DNA of 64,000 nt from Ampullaceana balthica (taxonomy: Eukaryota > Mollusca > Gastropoda > Lymnaeidae), in contig CALYLW010001079.1 of the NCBI GenBank assembly GCA_944989445.1, positions 124,001 to 188,000 on the forward strand, written 5' to 3'. Both the position numbers and the translations under genes were made by a program. The notes beneath the pieces were generated by a model, which saw only the letters and a list, made by a program, of their open reading frames with translations, made no database searches and was not told the DNA's origin. This document shows, in pieces, positions 1 through 10,287 of the stretch. Position 1 is the stretch's first letter. Each line of letters opens with the position of its first letter.

Positions 1-354
1 AATTACAACCGCCACCTAGTGAACATAAACATTCAAGCTGCTGGGCCCACATGACCTGACTGAACGTGACGTTATTGTTGTTGACATTTTGTGTGAATGT
101 TCAGTTTACTGTAGTTTCAGTTTATGAGTATGATGGATGTATTAACAGCAGGAGTAAAAGTATGTAGTGCACAATAGTATGTTATTTGAAGTATGCTGTT
201 AGCTACTGTGTGAAATGAGGTCCATGGATGGTGGCTAGGCTGCATTGTATAGCCGTATAGACTGCGAAAATTATGCGGCGTTTTAAACGGGTAACCCGGG
301 TACCCGTTCGAAATTTGTACGGGTACTCGGACAGCTTTTTTCAACAATATAGAC
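1..354. other. Unassigned non-coding sequence
   Basis: No coding region or known repeat is recognised here. Around 285-330 there are overlapping ACCCGGGT/ACCCGT words in both orientations, the sort of subterminal repeat seen in short hAT elements, but I find no matching terminus, so I leave it unassigned. Confidence 0.4.
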
Positions 355-650
355 AGCTCTATTGCTTATACGATCAATGTATTTTTTACAAAAATGGGTT
401 AGAAAGTGACTCAATATATCAGATTGAATGAAACTTTTGCACTCTTTTAACCTTTTCATGTATTGGTGATGTTTTTTATTTGTTTTAATTTATGCCAAAC
501 GATGATAAAATATACATTTAAAAAACTACAGCATTTAAATTAAATTGACAAAGAACAATAGGTTATTTACTACGTTGTTTTTGGAGATTTACAATTCCAG
601 TAGGACGAAGATTTCTTTGCATGTATAGTTTACATGCAATGTGTGAAATT
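355..650 (+). mobile_element. Helitron-like fragment, truncated copy
   Basis: This stretch aligns by eye with 21795-22065, which is the upstream part of the Helitron ending at 22920. Shared words include GATCAATGTATTTT, the TGAAACTTTTGCA-like segment and the AGGACG..ATTTCTTT segment, with many substitutions and small indels. The copy stops where the palindromic terminus of the integrase transposon starts at about 651, so that transposon probably landed in it. The downstream part of the Helitron is not found after the transposon's right end. Confidence 0.55.
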
Positions 651-652
651 AA

Positions 653-768
653 GGCATTCTATAGAATGCCTGATGGTTTTAGGCAAAGTATGAAATGATT
701 GATACTTCATACCTTGCCTAGGCATTCTATAGAATGCTGAGTTGTCGTCCGGCAAAGTATGTAACTGG
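653..768 (+). repeat. Left terminal inverted repeat of integrase transposon
   Basis: It contains the perfect palindrome GGCATTCTATAGAATGCC (653-670), then AGGCAAAGTATGAAAT, then a second near-copy of the palindrome (721-738) and another GGCAAAGTATG. The same order, inverted, occurs at 9572-9661. The repeated palindrome next to an AGGCAAAGTATG box suggests paired binding sites for the integrase, which is inference. Confidence 0.7.
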
Positions 769-1009
769 CCTACCCCGCCATTTTCCCAGTCACTGATGTT
801 GGCGGTGGCGCTTTGGTCGTGGTTTGATGATGGCGATCAAATCCTATGAGTGTTGAAAGTTGTAAGACAGCGTTTAGCCAGTACGAGGTTCCACTACCAA
901 ATCACAGACAATTTTGCCAAAATTCTTCTCACGACGTCAGTGTATATCATCCGGCTGAGATTCCTCAGACGTTCTCCCGTAACGTTTACCCTTGGATTGT
1001 TGTGTGACC

Positions 1010-1354
1010 ATGTCGGAAGAGAATGTAGTGCTAGGACAGGAATCACGCCATGTTTACATGCAATGACGGCTCTACGATGAGTTATCTAAAATAAAACCAA
1101 ACATTAGTGGACGATATAAAAAAGGCTAAGACCACCATTAAGTAAGAACCATTGGACTATTGGCTGGTGAAACGCTATGATGTCATGATGTTGAAAAATA
1201 AGAGTAAGTTGATCTACCATATTAAAGAAGGTGTGAGTGCCATTTTTGACGCACTTCATAAGGCCCATTTGAGGACAGGACAGAATGTTGAAAGAACTTT
1301 CACCCAAATACAAGAACGTTACCCGTCATGATATTGAACTGTATATTAACGGTC
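1010..1354 (+). pseudogene. Integrase gene, 5' part (KRBA2-like)
   Basis: The probable start is the ATG at 1010 (MSEENVVLG...), which follows non-coding sequence just inside the left terminus. Reading across frames gives DYWLVKRYDV, LHKAHL and finally YKNVTRHDIELYIN at the junction with the hAT insertion. These match the N-terminal region and the HH part of the HHCC zinc-binding domain in KRBA2/SCAND3-type integrases. The gene resumes at 7804 with NLSEPCHKK, so the hAT element interrupted the zinc-binding domain. In-frame stops after YMQ and KKG and at least two frame changes show the copy is dead. Expression and function are not expected. Confidence 0.7.
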
Positions 1355-2670
1355 CAGTGGTTCCCAAAGTGGTCCGTACGGACCCCCAGGGGTCCGCGGA
1401 ACCATTCAGGGGGTCCGTGGAAAATTAAAATTGATTTGGGGGTCCCTGAACAACGTCAGGGGGTCCGCGCAAGGTTTTGTATAAAATAATAAAATTATGC
1501 TCTTTTTTATCATTACCGAAATAAAAATAAAGAACAATGAATATTTTAGTAGCGATTTTTAGGTCATGAGTAAAATAAATTGGTTTGACCTAGAAACAAA
1601 AGTATAACAACAATAGTTCCACAGCTGTAACCAATCATTATATTTGGTTTATTGAAAGTTTGATGCGTCAGAAAGGCGGAGACCTTATATGTAGGTCATA
1701 AAAATACCATCTTTTAACGGAAATGACGATGATTGCAGGGTTGGGTAAATTTTGACGTATCGGGAAGTTATATTTATCTAAAGCAGGAAGAATCCAGCTT
1801 TCCATTGATATTGATTTCCATTTGATATTTTGGACGATTCCAAATACAACAATCGAGTCAACAAAAAACACTTTTTTTCTTCTTCAAAATTCGACCAAAC
1901 ATTTTTTTTGTAGGGTTAGCAAAATAATATTTTAAATATTTTTCATATATAATGATAATTTTTTAATGTAATTAACATTTAAAAATTTGCTTTAGAAGCC
2001 TAATACATTAAAATATATAAATACTTGTAAATGAGAATTTTGGCCAATTTCTCAACAGCACCCCCCTTCAAAGTTTGAGATGACGCCAACTATTTTAGTT
2101 AATAACAAACTTGGCACGGTGGGAGACAGACTACCGAAAATAGTTTTATACAGCAATGCAATAGTGCTGCTACATACATAACTTGCCTACAACATAAAAT
2201 CTAAAAGAGTCGCACACGTAATCGATAATTTACTTTTATGTAATGCTGATACAAAGTGTATAAACAAATGTTCCCAATCTTAGGCATAAGAAGTTTAATA
2301 TTGTTAGTTGGAAGTTTTCATATAGTTGAATTTTGTATCGTTATCCAGATAGTGTACTTTTGAACGTAGGTAAATATAATATTTGAATAAAATTGATATC
2401 TTTTGGAAAATTTTTTTTTCATTTTCAATATAGTAATACCTTAACGCTAATAAAAAAAAATAAATTTTAAAAAAAAAGATTTACTAAGGAAGGGATCGTA
2501 GGTTTTTTGAAAAAAAAATTAAATAGAATTGTTTCTTTTTTCTTACTTCAAATAAATCTAAAGGGTTTTACTGCAGCATTCCATTGAAAAATGAAATAGT
2601 TAATTAAACGATTCAAATAAAACATTTTATATACAATTTTTCTTATACTTTTGTGCCCTTTTTAAATAGA

Positions 2671-4452
2671 TGAGTGAGCCGAAGAAAAAATGTATACAGT
2701 ATATTTGAAGTATGGCTTTATTTCATCACCAGGAAATAGTATTTTACCAATGTGTCTTCTATGTAATAAAACCTTGTCGAATTATTCTATGAAACCTTCA
2801 AAGCTTAAGGAACATTTGATGAAAATCCAAAGCGACAAAAAGATAAAGATTTATTGTTTTTTTCAAGCAGTCAAAGAAAAATATTTGAAAACACCATCGC
2901 TTCAACAACTCATGGGGACAACATCTAAGCGAGATGACGATGGACTGCGTGCGTCTCATATTTCTTTACTGATTGCAAAGTCTGGAAAGCCCAATACGAT
3001 TGGTGAAAAACTTATTTTACCAGCTGTAATTTTACCAGCTGTAAGTGAGGTGATAAGCACTGTGTTGCACAAACCAGCTTTCGACATCACAAAAAGAATT
3101 CCACTGAGCAATAATTCAGTCCAAAGAAGGATCCACGGAATGGCTCAGTGTGTAGAAAATTCTTTGTGTGATTCCTTAAAAACATCTGAATTTTCCCTAC
3201 AGCTAGACGAGTCCACTTTACTAGGAAACGAGGCTTTACTTTTAGCTTATGTAAGATTTGTAAAAGAAGAATACTTTTGCCAAGAAATGTTGTTTTCTAA
3301 ATGTTTGGAAACCGATACGAAAGGTGAAATGCTATTTACTGAATTAAAAATATTTTTCGATGAAAAGCTATAACCTTGACTAATATCATTTCTGTTGCTA
3401 CTGACGGTGCTCCGGCAATTGTTGGAAGATACCGAGGCTTTCTGGCATACTTAAAACAAGCTGTAACAAATGTATGTTCAGTGCATTGTGTAATTCATCG
3501 ACATCATATAGTTGCAAACAATCTTAGTGAACGTTTGCATTGATCACTAGTTTATGTCATTAGAGCAGTTAATAAAATCAGAAGGAATGCCATCAATGAG
3601 AGATTAGTTGCTAAACTTTGTTAAGAAAATGATGAAGACTATAATCATTTACTACTTCACACAGAAGTACGTTGGTTATCTAAAAGTGCATGTTTAAATC
3701 GATTTTATGCTCTCTTTGATTCAGTGCTGGAATTCGTGGTAGGCAAAGACAATGATTTGAGACAAAATTTAATTAACTCAAAAAATAACATAGCATACAT
3801 GAAAAATTTGTTTGCCAAATTTAACGAAACTAATTTGAAACTACAAGGTGACCAATTAAATTTAATCAAAACTAAAAGCGTATTATCAGCGTTTATTGCA
3901 AAAACAAATTCTGTGTAAACAAAACTTGGGGAGATGAGAATGTTCTCAGTTTCAAAATCTTTCGAAATTGCAAAATGGAGATGAAGACTTGCTTGCCTAC
4001 TGTCAACACTTAACGTCTCTTGATGAAGACCTGAACCAAAAATTTGAAGACCTTCTTCACATGGATATTCCCGACTGGGTATTGAACCCTTTTGCTGGGG
4101 AACAAACTCAAAGACATAGATGACTCCATACTAATACAAGAGCTACTAATTGAATTATCCACAAATGAGGAACTTAAACCAATGTTTGAAGAATAATACC
4201 ACAAATTCTGGTTACAAAAAGAGATCCAAATTTTATATCCTGCGTTATGGGTTATTGTACAGAAGTTGTTGACTGCTTTCCAGCCTTCCTATTTGGTAGA
4301 AGGTGGATTCAGTGACGTCATGAACCTCATCACAAACAAATGAAACCGGCAAGCCATTAGTGCTCGTGGAGATTTGCGTTTGTTACTCACAAACATTGAG
4401 CCGGACATAAATAGACTCATAAAAGCTCATCAAATTCATTCAAGTCATTAAT
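2671..4452 (+). pseudogene. hAT transposase, ZBED5-like, broken
   Basis: The protein resembles the hAT transposases that gave rise to vertebrate ZBED5 and FAM200. In order: a BED-type zinc finger (CLLC...LKEHL, from about 2745) in which the last histidine is missing; the first catalytic aspartate in LQLDEST (about 3200); the second in ATDGAPAIVGRYRGF (about 3400); CVIHRH; LLLHTEVRWLSKS (about 3650); and a C-terminal dimerisation region with LVEGGFSDV and RGDLRLLLTNIEPDI (about 4295-4430). The ATG at 2671 (MSEPKKK) is the likely original start, but its frame stops at once. The longest open piece is 2690-3373 (227 residues). Frame changes near 3372 and stops at 3541 and later make this inactive. 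Confidence 0.8.
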
Positions 4453-4477
4453 TTTAAAAAAAATTTTAAACAAAGTT

Positions 4478-4489
4478 ATATGTAAATAA
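4478..4489 (+). repeat. 12-bp target site duplication of the RTE, left
   Basis: ATATGTAAATAA here is repeated exactly at 7656-7667, directly flanking the RTE retrotransposon. A perfect duplication means a fairly recent insertion compared with the decayed hAT host. Confidence 0.85.
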
Positions 4490-7400
4490 CTCCGCCGTAG
4501 CCGGTCCCAAGCCCGGGTGAGAGAGGAGGAGGGTTGTGCGAAGGGCTAGCATCCCTTCCCGTAAAAAAAGCCTTGCTACAAAAACGTGAACAAAGACAAA
4601 AATATGAAACTCGGACCTTGGAGATGATGGGTCTCGTAACAGAGAACTTATGAAGCTGGGTGGCCAAAGCCAACTGGAAACCACCCGGCAGACAACCATC
4701 CTCTCCACTAGGACCACCACCAACTTAGGAACAGGGAACGTAAGGACCATGTTCGAAGCTGGAAAAACTGCCCAAGTTGCTGCCGAAATGCAACGGTACA
4801 AGCTAGGCATCCTAGGGATAAGTGAATCCCGATGGACTGGCTCAGGCCAGATGAAGCTCAGCACAGGAGAACTGCTACTATATTCAGGCCATGATGAAGA
4901 AAACGCAGCCCACACCCAAGGAGTAGCAATCATGCTTTCCAAAACTGCTCAGAACGCCCTTTTAGGGTGGGAAGCCCATGGTCCCCGATAATCACCGCAA
5001 GATTTAAGACCAAAAAGCAAGAAGTCGATATGTATCTTCTTCAGGTATACGCTCCTACTAACGACAGTAAAGAAGAGGACAAAGAGGACTTCTACAACAA
5101 ACTGAGAACCCTTATCCAAAAGTGTTCTAGGAGCAATGTGATTATTCTAATGGGTGACCTAAATGCAAAAATAGGCAGCAACAATAATGGATATGAAGAA
5201 TGCATGGGAACAAATGGCCTCGGAGAGATGAACGATAATGGTGAAAGGCTAGCAGATCTATGTGCTGCAGATGGACTGGTCATTGGTGGAAGTCTTTTCA
5301 TGCATAGAAATATCCACAAGGCAATATGGATATCACCAGATATTTGAAAGGCTAACCAAATCGACCATATATGTATCTGCAAAAAGTTTAGAAGATCTCT
5401 CCAAGATGTAAGGGTAAAAAGAGGGGCAGATGTAGCCTCAGACCATCATCTACTGATTGCCCAACTAAGGCTCAAATTGAAAAAGAATTGGACAAGTGAG
5501 GGAAGCAAGCGCCAACGTTTTAACACTACTCTTTTGAAAGGGGAACCAAAACTTAATGAGTTCAAACTTACGCTAACAAACAAATTCCAGATCTTACAAG
5601 AACTTGGCAACGAAGAAACAGTTGACCAAAACTGGAAAAGCTTCAAAGAAATACTCACGACCACCTGTGAAGAAGTGTGGGGTCCAAGGCAACAAACGCA
5701 TAAAGAATGGATATCTAATGAAACCATGGAGAAAATCCAACAGAGGAAAAAGAAGAAGGCAAATCTCAACAACAGCCGCACCAGAACTGAAAAAGCTAGA
5801 GCATCAGCAGAATACGCAGAAGCCAATAAAGACGTTAAACGTAGTATAAGGTCAGATAAAAAGAACTACATAGAAGGACTAGCAACTGAAGCAGAAGAGG
5901 CAGCTTACCATGGAAACACAAGAGAACTATTCAGTACAATAAAAAAGCTATCCGGAAAGTTCAAAAATCCAGAGAGACCTGTTAAAACTAAAGATGGGAA
6001 ATCTATACCTGATGAAGAGGGTCAGAAAAAAAGATGGATAGAACATTTTGAAGAACTCCTCAACCGACCAGCCCCACAATACAAACTCAACATAGAGCCA
6101 GCGGAACAAGACCTAGAAATAGACTGCAGCATACCCACAAAACAAGAGATAAACAGAGCAATTAAACAACTAAAGAAAGGCAAAGCAGCTGGTCCAGACA
6201 GAATACCAGCAGAAGCCTTGACAGCAGATATTACGACTAGCTCTGCAATGCTACACATTCTTTTCAAGAAAATATGGGAGGAAGAACAGATTCCGACGGA
6301 GTGGAAAGAAGGACATCTCATTAAGCTCCCAAAGAAAGGAGATCTTAGCTCTTGCTCCAACTATAGAGGAATAACTCTGCTATCCATACCAAGCAAAGTA
6401 TTTAACAGAGTGCTGCTAAACAGAATGAGGGACGCAATAGACACCCATCTTAGAGACCAACAAGCAGGTTTTAGAAAAGATAGATCATGCACTGACCAGA
6501 TTGCCACTCTGAGAATTATATTGGAACAATCCCTGGAGTGGAACTCACCACTATACATCAACTTTATTGACTATGAGAAGGCTTTCGATAGTGTTTGACA
6601 GGCCAACCCTGTGGAAGTTACTAAGACACTACGGGATACCACAAAAACTGACTGACATAATTAAGGCTTCCTACGAAGGACTTACATGTAGAATTGTCCA
6701 TGGCCAACAAGCAACAGCGGCTTTTGAGGTACAGACCGGAGTCAGACAGGGGTGTCTGCTTTCACCATTCTTATTTCTGCTAACCATCGACTGCATAATG
6801 AAAATGTCTACAGAGCAGAAGAGAAATGGTATCCAGTGGACACTATGGAAACAACTTGATGACCTGGACTTTGCGGACGATCTGGCCTTATTATCGCACT
6901 CACAGCAACAGATGCAGGAGAAAACCAACGATGTAGCACAATTTCTCTGCTTGCCTTGGCCTGAACATCCATAAGGGAAAAAGCAAAGTCCTTAAAATAA
7001 ACACATCAAGCAACACTCCAATAACACTGGAAGGAACAAATCTGGAAGAGGTGGATAGCTTCACATACCTTGGAAGCATCACCGACACACAAGGAGGGAC
7101 AGACGCCGATGTAAGAGTGAGAATTGGCAAAGCAAGATCATCATTTAAACAGCTAAAAAAAGTTTGGAACTGCAACAACTTGACTCTTCATACCAAGGTC
7201 AGGATATTCAACACCACAGTAAAGCCTGTCCTACTGTATGGAGCAGAAACATGGCGAATAACAGCAGCCATTTCTAAAAAGCTTCAAGCCTTTATAAATA
7301 CATGTCTCCGAGCAATTCTCCGAATCCGCTGGCCAAATGTCATCACCAATGAGGACCTCTGGCAACGCACACAACAAGAGCCAGTGGAAGAGCTAATACG

Positions 7401-7655
7401 CCAGCGCAGATGGAGATGGATTGGCCACACTCTCAGAAAGCCTACATCCAGCATTGTGAGACAAGCCCTCACATGGAACCCCCAAGGCAAGAGGAAAAGA
7501 GGTCGTCCCAAAATGACCTGGAGAAGAGAACTGGAGGCAGACACAAAAATGAGCGGGCACAGCTGGGGGCAGATTGAGACACTGGCGCAGGACCGGGATG
7601 CCTGGAGAGACTTTGTTCGCGGCCTATGCCCCAGATGGGACGAAGGGCGATGATG
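4490..7655 (+). mobile_element. RTE-clade non-LTR retrotransposon, near full length
   Basis: The 3,166-bp unit is bounded by a perfect 12-bp target duplication. The 5' end (CTCCGCCGTAGCCGGTCCC) begins a GC-rich leader of about 160 bp. A single endonuclease plus reverse transcriptase reading follows, and the element ends a few bases after the stop in GATGATG. A very short 3' end with a small simple-repeat tail and one apurinic-endonuclease/RT protein are typical of the RTE clade. The leader holds a 6-bp stem hairpin (4540-4545 with 4553-4558). It sits 38 bp beyond the end of the hAT transposase reading frame. Confidence 0.85.
4650..7653 (+). pseudogene. RTE endonuclease / reverse transcriptase, frame-broken
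   Basis: The protein would nick target DNA and reverse-transcribe the element RNA. Motifs in order: NVRTMFEAG and SESRWTGSG (endonuclease N-terminus, from about 4735), YAPTND, MGDLNAKIGS (about 5150), NQIDHI, ASDHHLL (about 5440), then RT motifs YRGITLLS (about 6363), FIDYEKAFDSV (6562), GVRQGCLLSPFLF (6740), the catalytic FADD (about 6870), YLGS (7066) and a C-terminal WIGHTLRK...RGRPK region. I see four breaks only: a frameshift near 4985, a TGA at 5345-5347, a frameshift near 6592 and one near 6955. Otherwise the codons are well preserved. The start at 4650 (MKLGGQ) is the first ATG open into the endonuclease. Invertebrate annotations often mislabel such pieces 'craniofacial development protein 2-like'. 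Confidence 0.85.
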
Positions 7656-7667
7656 ATATGTAAATAA
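7656..7667 (+). repeat. 12-bp target site duplication of the RTE, right
   Basis: Exact copy of ATATGTAAATAA from 4478-4489, immediately after the GATGATG end of the retrotransposon. Confidence 0.85.
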
Positions 7668-7803
7668 ATAAACCTTCAACAAAATGTTTTTTAATTATTA
7701 AATTTGTATACCTTGCATTTATGTAGCGTTTTCATTTGGGGGTCCGTGGGAAAGTTTTGAATGTAAAAGGGGTCCACGGGTAAAAAAAGTTTGGGAACCA
7801 CTG

Positions 7804-9243
7804 TATTAACCTTTCTGAACCTTGCCATAAAAAACAAAAAGGCGTCAAAAAGGCATTGTGGTCAAGCCAATGGTTTTTTTCTGAATTCAACTCTCGTTTT
7901 CAGGTCGATCTCATTGACTTTCAATGCTTTCAATCCCATCCTGATGGGAATACAAGTTTATAATGGTGATCCTCTCAAGATCATCTCACTAATTTCGTGG
8001 TTCTCAGGGCCATGAAGACAAAGAGGGCACAAGAAGAGCATACCAGCTCGTAGATATATTTACCTTGCATGGTGCTCCAATTATTCTACAGTCCAATAAC
8101 GGCAGTGAATTTGCAAGCAATGTGGTAAGCAGCCTAAAGGATTACTGGCCACCTTGAAGATCGTTCATGGTAAGCCACGCTGCTCACACAGCCAGGGGAG
8201 CGTCGAAAGTGGTAATCAAGACATCAAAATTATGCTGTGTGCTTGGATGGAAGATGAAAAAACTGGCCACTGGAGTGAGGGGTTACGGTTCGTCCAACTT
8301 ATGAAGAACAGAGCTTTTCATTCTGGTATTAAAAGATCACCATACGAAGCTCTCTTTGCCTGCAGAGCTAAAGTAGGCCTCACAATTTCGTCCCTACCTG
8401 ACGATGCTTTACAAGATGTGGAAACAGAGTAAGCCTCGAAAAAAATACAGAGGGTACAAAACAACACAAGAGCAGGAAGACAGAGATGAAGGAATGCAAG
8501 AGACAGCGATTTCTGTAGAAGACATGCATGAGAATGCAATCCATGATGGTGGAAACCAAAGCAGCTGTGAAGCCATGGTTACCGAATAGCCTCTTCTTCC
8601 ACTACCTGCTGTGTCTGCTTAAAAGAAACCAGCGGTGCTCATTCGTGTCGAAATTGTAGCCGAAATCATTATGTCATCCGTGGGCATTACGCTAAAGACG
8701 ATAACGGCAACGAAGAAGAAGGTTATGGGGTTATCATTTTGTGCACTGTTTTCTTCAATATTGAGAAAACTATAAAAAAATAAAATGGATTCGAAATTGA
8801 ACCATGAAATGCCGGCCAAAAGAATGAAAAGGGGCTCTGACAAAAAATTTCCCCCTACGCCTTTGGGAGCCACTGTTTTTGAGGTCCGATTCCCGATAAT
8901 GACAAAGGGCGGGGGAAATTTGCGAAATCTGTTGTCAGTTGCTATGAGCATGACAGAAGATGGCTTTTACCGCCTTGGAACTGCACACGGAATCATGGCG
9001 CAACTATATGCCATATAAGAATTCACCATATGTCCACAAGATTTAATGAAGGCAGAAGTAAGACGATCCTGACCTTGAAATAGCTCGCCGATCTGCTGCT
9101 ACTTCTCAGCCCACGGGAAGCGGACAAGGATTCGTCAGGTGTATGTGTAAGACGAAATGCAAACTATGAGGTGTCTTTGTGTGATAAAGAAAAGTAAGTG
9201 CAAGCCAAAATGCCATTCTAGTCTTCCCTGCTGCAACAATTAG
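7804..9243 (+). pseudogene. Integrase gene, 3' part (KRBA2-like)
   Basis: This continues the gene broken at 1354. It reads NLSEPCHKK (the zinc-binding CxxC, first Cys replaced by Ser), then the rve core: FQVDLIDFQ (first catalytic Asp), DHLTNFVVLRAMKTKRA, GAPIILQSNNGSEF, KIVHGKPRCSHSQGSVESGNQDI (catalytic Glu), WSEGLRFVQLMKNRAFHSGIKRSPYEALFAC. The usual second catalytic residue (SDNG) is Asn here. Next come a Cys/His-rich C-terminal finger (SCRNCSRNH.., about 8640-8745), a segment at 8785-9018 (LLSVAMSMTEDGFYRLGTAHG), and a final Cys-rich tail (KCHSSLPCCNN, stop 9241-9243). Several stops and frame changes. The order of parts matches SCAND3/KRBA2-like invertebrate transposon proteins. Confidence 0.75.
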
Positions 9244-9571
9244 TTCATTCCAGTTGTGTTCTGCTTATTTTCACCGGAAACAACTTTATCTACGTATTAT
9301 TTATCAAGTCATCACTAATTCGTGAAATATGAATATGAAAGACCAAAGTTCCAAAAAATGAATTGTTTTTTGTTGTAGTTGTTGTTAAAGAAGAATATTA
9401 ATTACAGTACAATTATAAGTGTCATTCTATTCTTATCTGCTGTGCAAATACTTCAAATTCAGGTCTGCTGTCGTTTTTCCGTTATAAACATTATATGCTT
9501 TATTTTGTATTACTTCCACTTTAAAATACATAATTATAAATAAAGGCTTTTGTTATGCTCTCCTGACACTT
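9244..9571. other. 3' flank inside the integrase transposon
   Basis: AT-rich sequence between the end of the integrase reading frame and the right terminal repeat. No gene or recognisable repeat seen. TAAATAAAG-type words near 9537 could serve as a polyadenylation signal for the integrase mRNA, as speculation. Confidence 0.4.
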
Positions 9572-9661
9572 TGCCTAAACGAAATCCGGCATTCTATAGA
9601 ATGCCTAGGGAAAGTATGCAATTTTTTTTTACAAATTTCATACTTTGCCTGAAACCATCAG
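9572..9661 (-). repeat. Right terminal inverted repeat of integrase transposon
   Basis: Read on the minus strand it starts CTGATGGTTTCAGGCAAAG, which matches 670 onward (CTGATGGTTTTAGGCAAAG). It continues with a TACTTTCCCTAGG segment and the palindrome at 9588-9605, then GGCAAAGTGTC. Divergence from the left repeat is modest. Confidence 0.7.
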
Positions 9662-9804
9662 ATAAAATACAAAATACACAAACAAATTGTGCAATGAAAA
9701 CAATACATTTGATCTATATTATTAAAAGAGTCGTGATAGTTTAATAATAAAGCTCAAATTTATTGTTTTCATTGCACAATTTGTTTGTGTATTTTGTATT
9801 TTAT
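9662..9804. repeat. Perfect 44-bp inverted repeat (hairpin)
   Basis: The arm at 9662-9705 is the exact reverse complement of 9761-9804, separated by a 55-bp loop. The left arm begins one base after the terminal repeat of the integrase transposon. It could be a small foldback element, or an inverted duplication made during repair at the transposon end. No coding potential in the loop. Confidence 0.85.
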
Positions 9805-9851
9805 TTCAAAGCTTTATTACAAACATATTCTATATATTACTGAAAGTGTCA

Positions 9852-9889
9852 GGCATTCTATACATTGCCTAGGCATTCTATAAAATGCC
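9852..9889. repeat. Two diverged copies of the 18-bp palindrome
   Basis: GGCATTCTATACATTGCC (9852-9869) and GGCATTCTATAAAATGCC (9872-9889) are variants of the palindrome at 653 and 9588. They lie outside the alignable inverted repeat, so the transposon end may really be here, or a second related element is nearby. Confidence 0.6.
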
Positions 9890-9909
9890 GCATTTCATCC
9901 ATTTCTCGT

Positions 9910-9910
<1 letters not shown>

Positions 9911-9978
<68 letters not shown>

Positions 9979-9979
9979 T

Positions 9980-10058
<79 letters not shown>
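9911..10058. repeat. Compound microsatellite (CA)n-(TA)n
   Basis: About 80 bp of CA repeats, with a few interruptions, pass directly into about 65 bp of TA repeats. Confidence 0.95.
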
Positions 10059-10060
<2 letters not shown>

Positions 10061-10287
10061 TAATGCAATTAAAAAAAACTCTTGATCGAAGCAAATGCTA
10101 GATAACAATTTGAAATTAATTCACATTTTAAAAAATGGAAAGAAAGATTATGCAGAGATTATAGTTAAAATAATTATTTGAAGATTTCCAAGATTTAGGG
10201 CAACAAAAATACTTTTCCGCTTTTTCCTCAAATCCATTCATGATAGGCGTAATTTTATTTTGTTTCCAGCTTACGATGAATTAGTTT

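Larger units (their letters stand above)
1355..7803 (+). mobile_element. hAT transposon (ZBED5-like), carrying a nested RTE
   Basis: The termini are inverted repeats: CAGTGGTTCCCAAA at 1355 and its complement ending at 7803, followed inwards by G-rich 'ggggtcc..cgg' subterminal repeats at both ends. TATTAACC follows the right end (7804-7811). On the left TATTAAC occurs at 1344-1350, separated from the terminus by GGTC, best read as an 8-bp hAT target duplication TATTAACC with three bases inserted on the left. Rejoining the flanks restores the integrase reading through LYINLSEPC, which confirms both boundaries. Without the RTE the element is about 3.3 kb, normal for an autonomous hAT. Confidence 0.85.
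651..9890 (+). mobile_element. KRBA2/SCAND3-type integrase transposon (split by nested insertions)
   Basis: The unit is defined by long inverted terminal regions (670-760 against 9572-9661) and by copies of the 18-bp palindrome GGCATTCTATAGAATGCC at 653 and 9588, with variants at 721, 9852 and 9872. Between them lies a broken gene whose product matches the DDE integrase family domesticated in vertebrates as KRBA2 and SCAND3. Without the nested hAT element (1355-7803) the unit would be about 2.8 kb. The right boundary is uncertain: the alignable inverted repeat ends at 9661, but two more palindrome copies occur to 9889. Such integrase transposons (Ginger-like, related to Ty3/gypsy integrases) are cut-and-paste elements. 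The exact superfamily cannot be settled by eye. Confidence 0.7.

Noticed and set aside
9858..10108. Open frames of repeated Thr-His or Tyr-Ile
   Set aside because: Translated CA/TA microsatellite.
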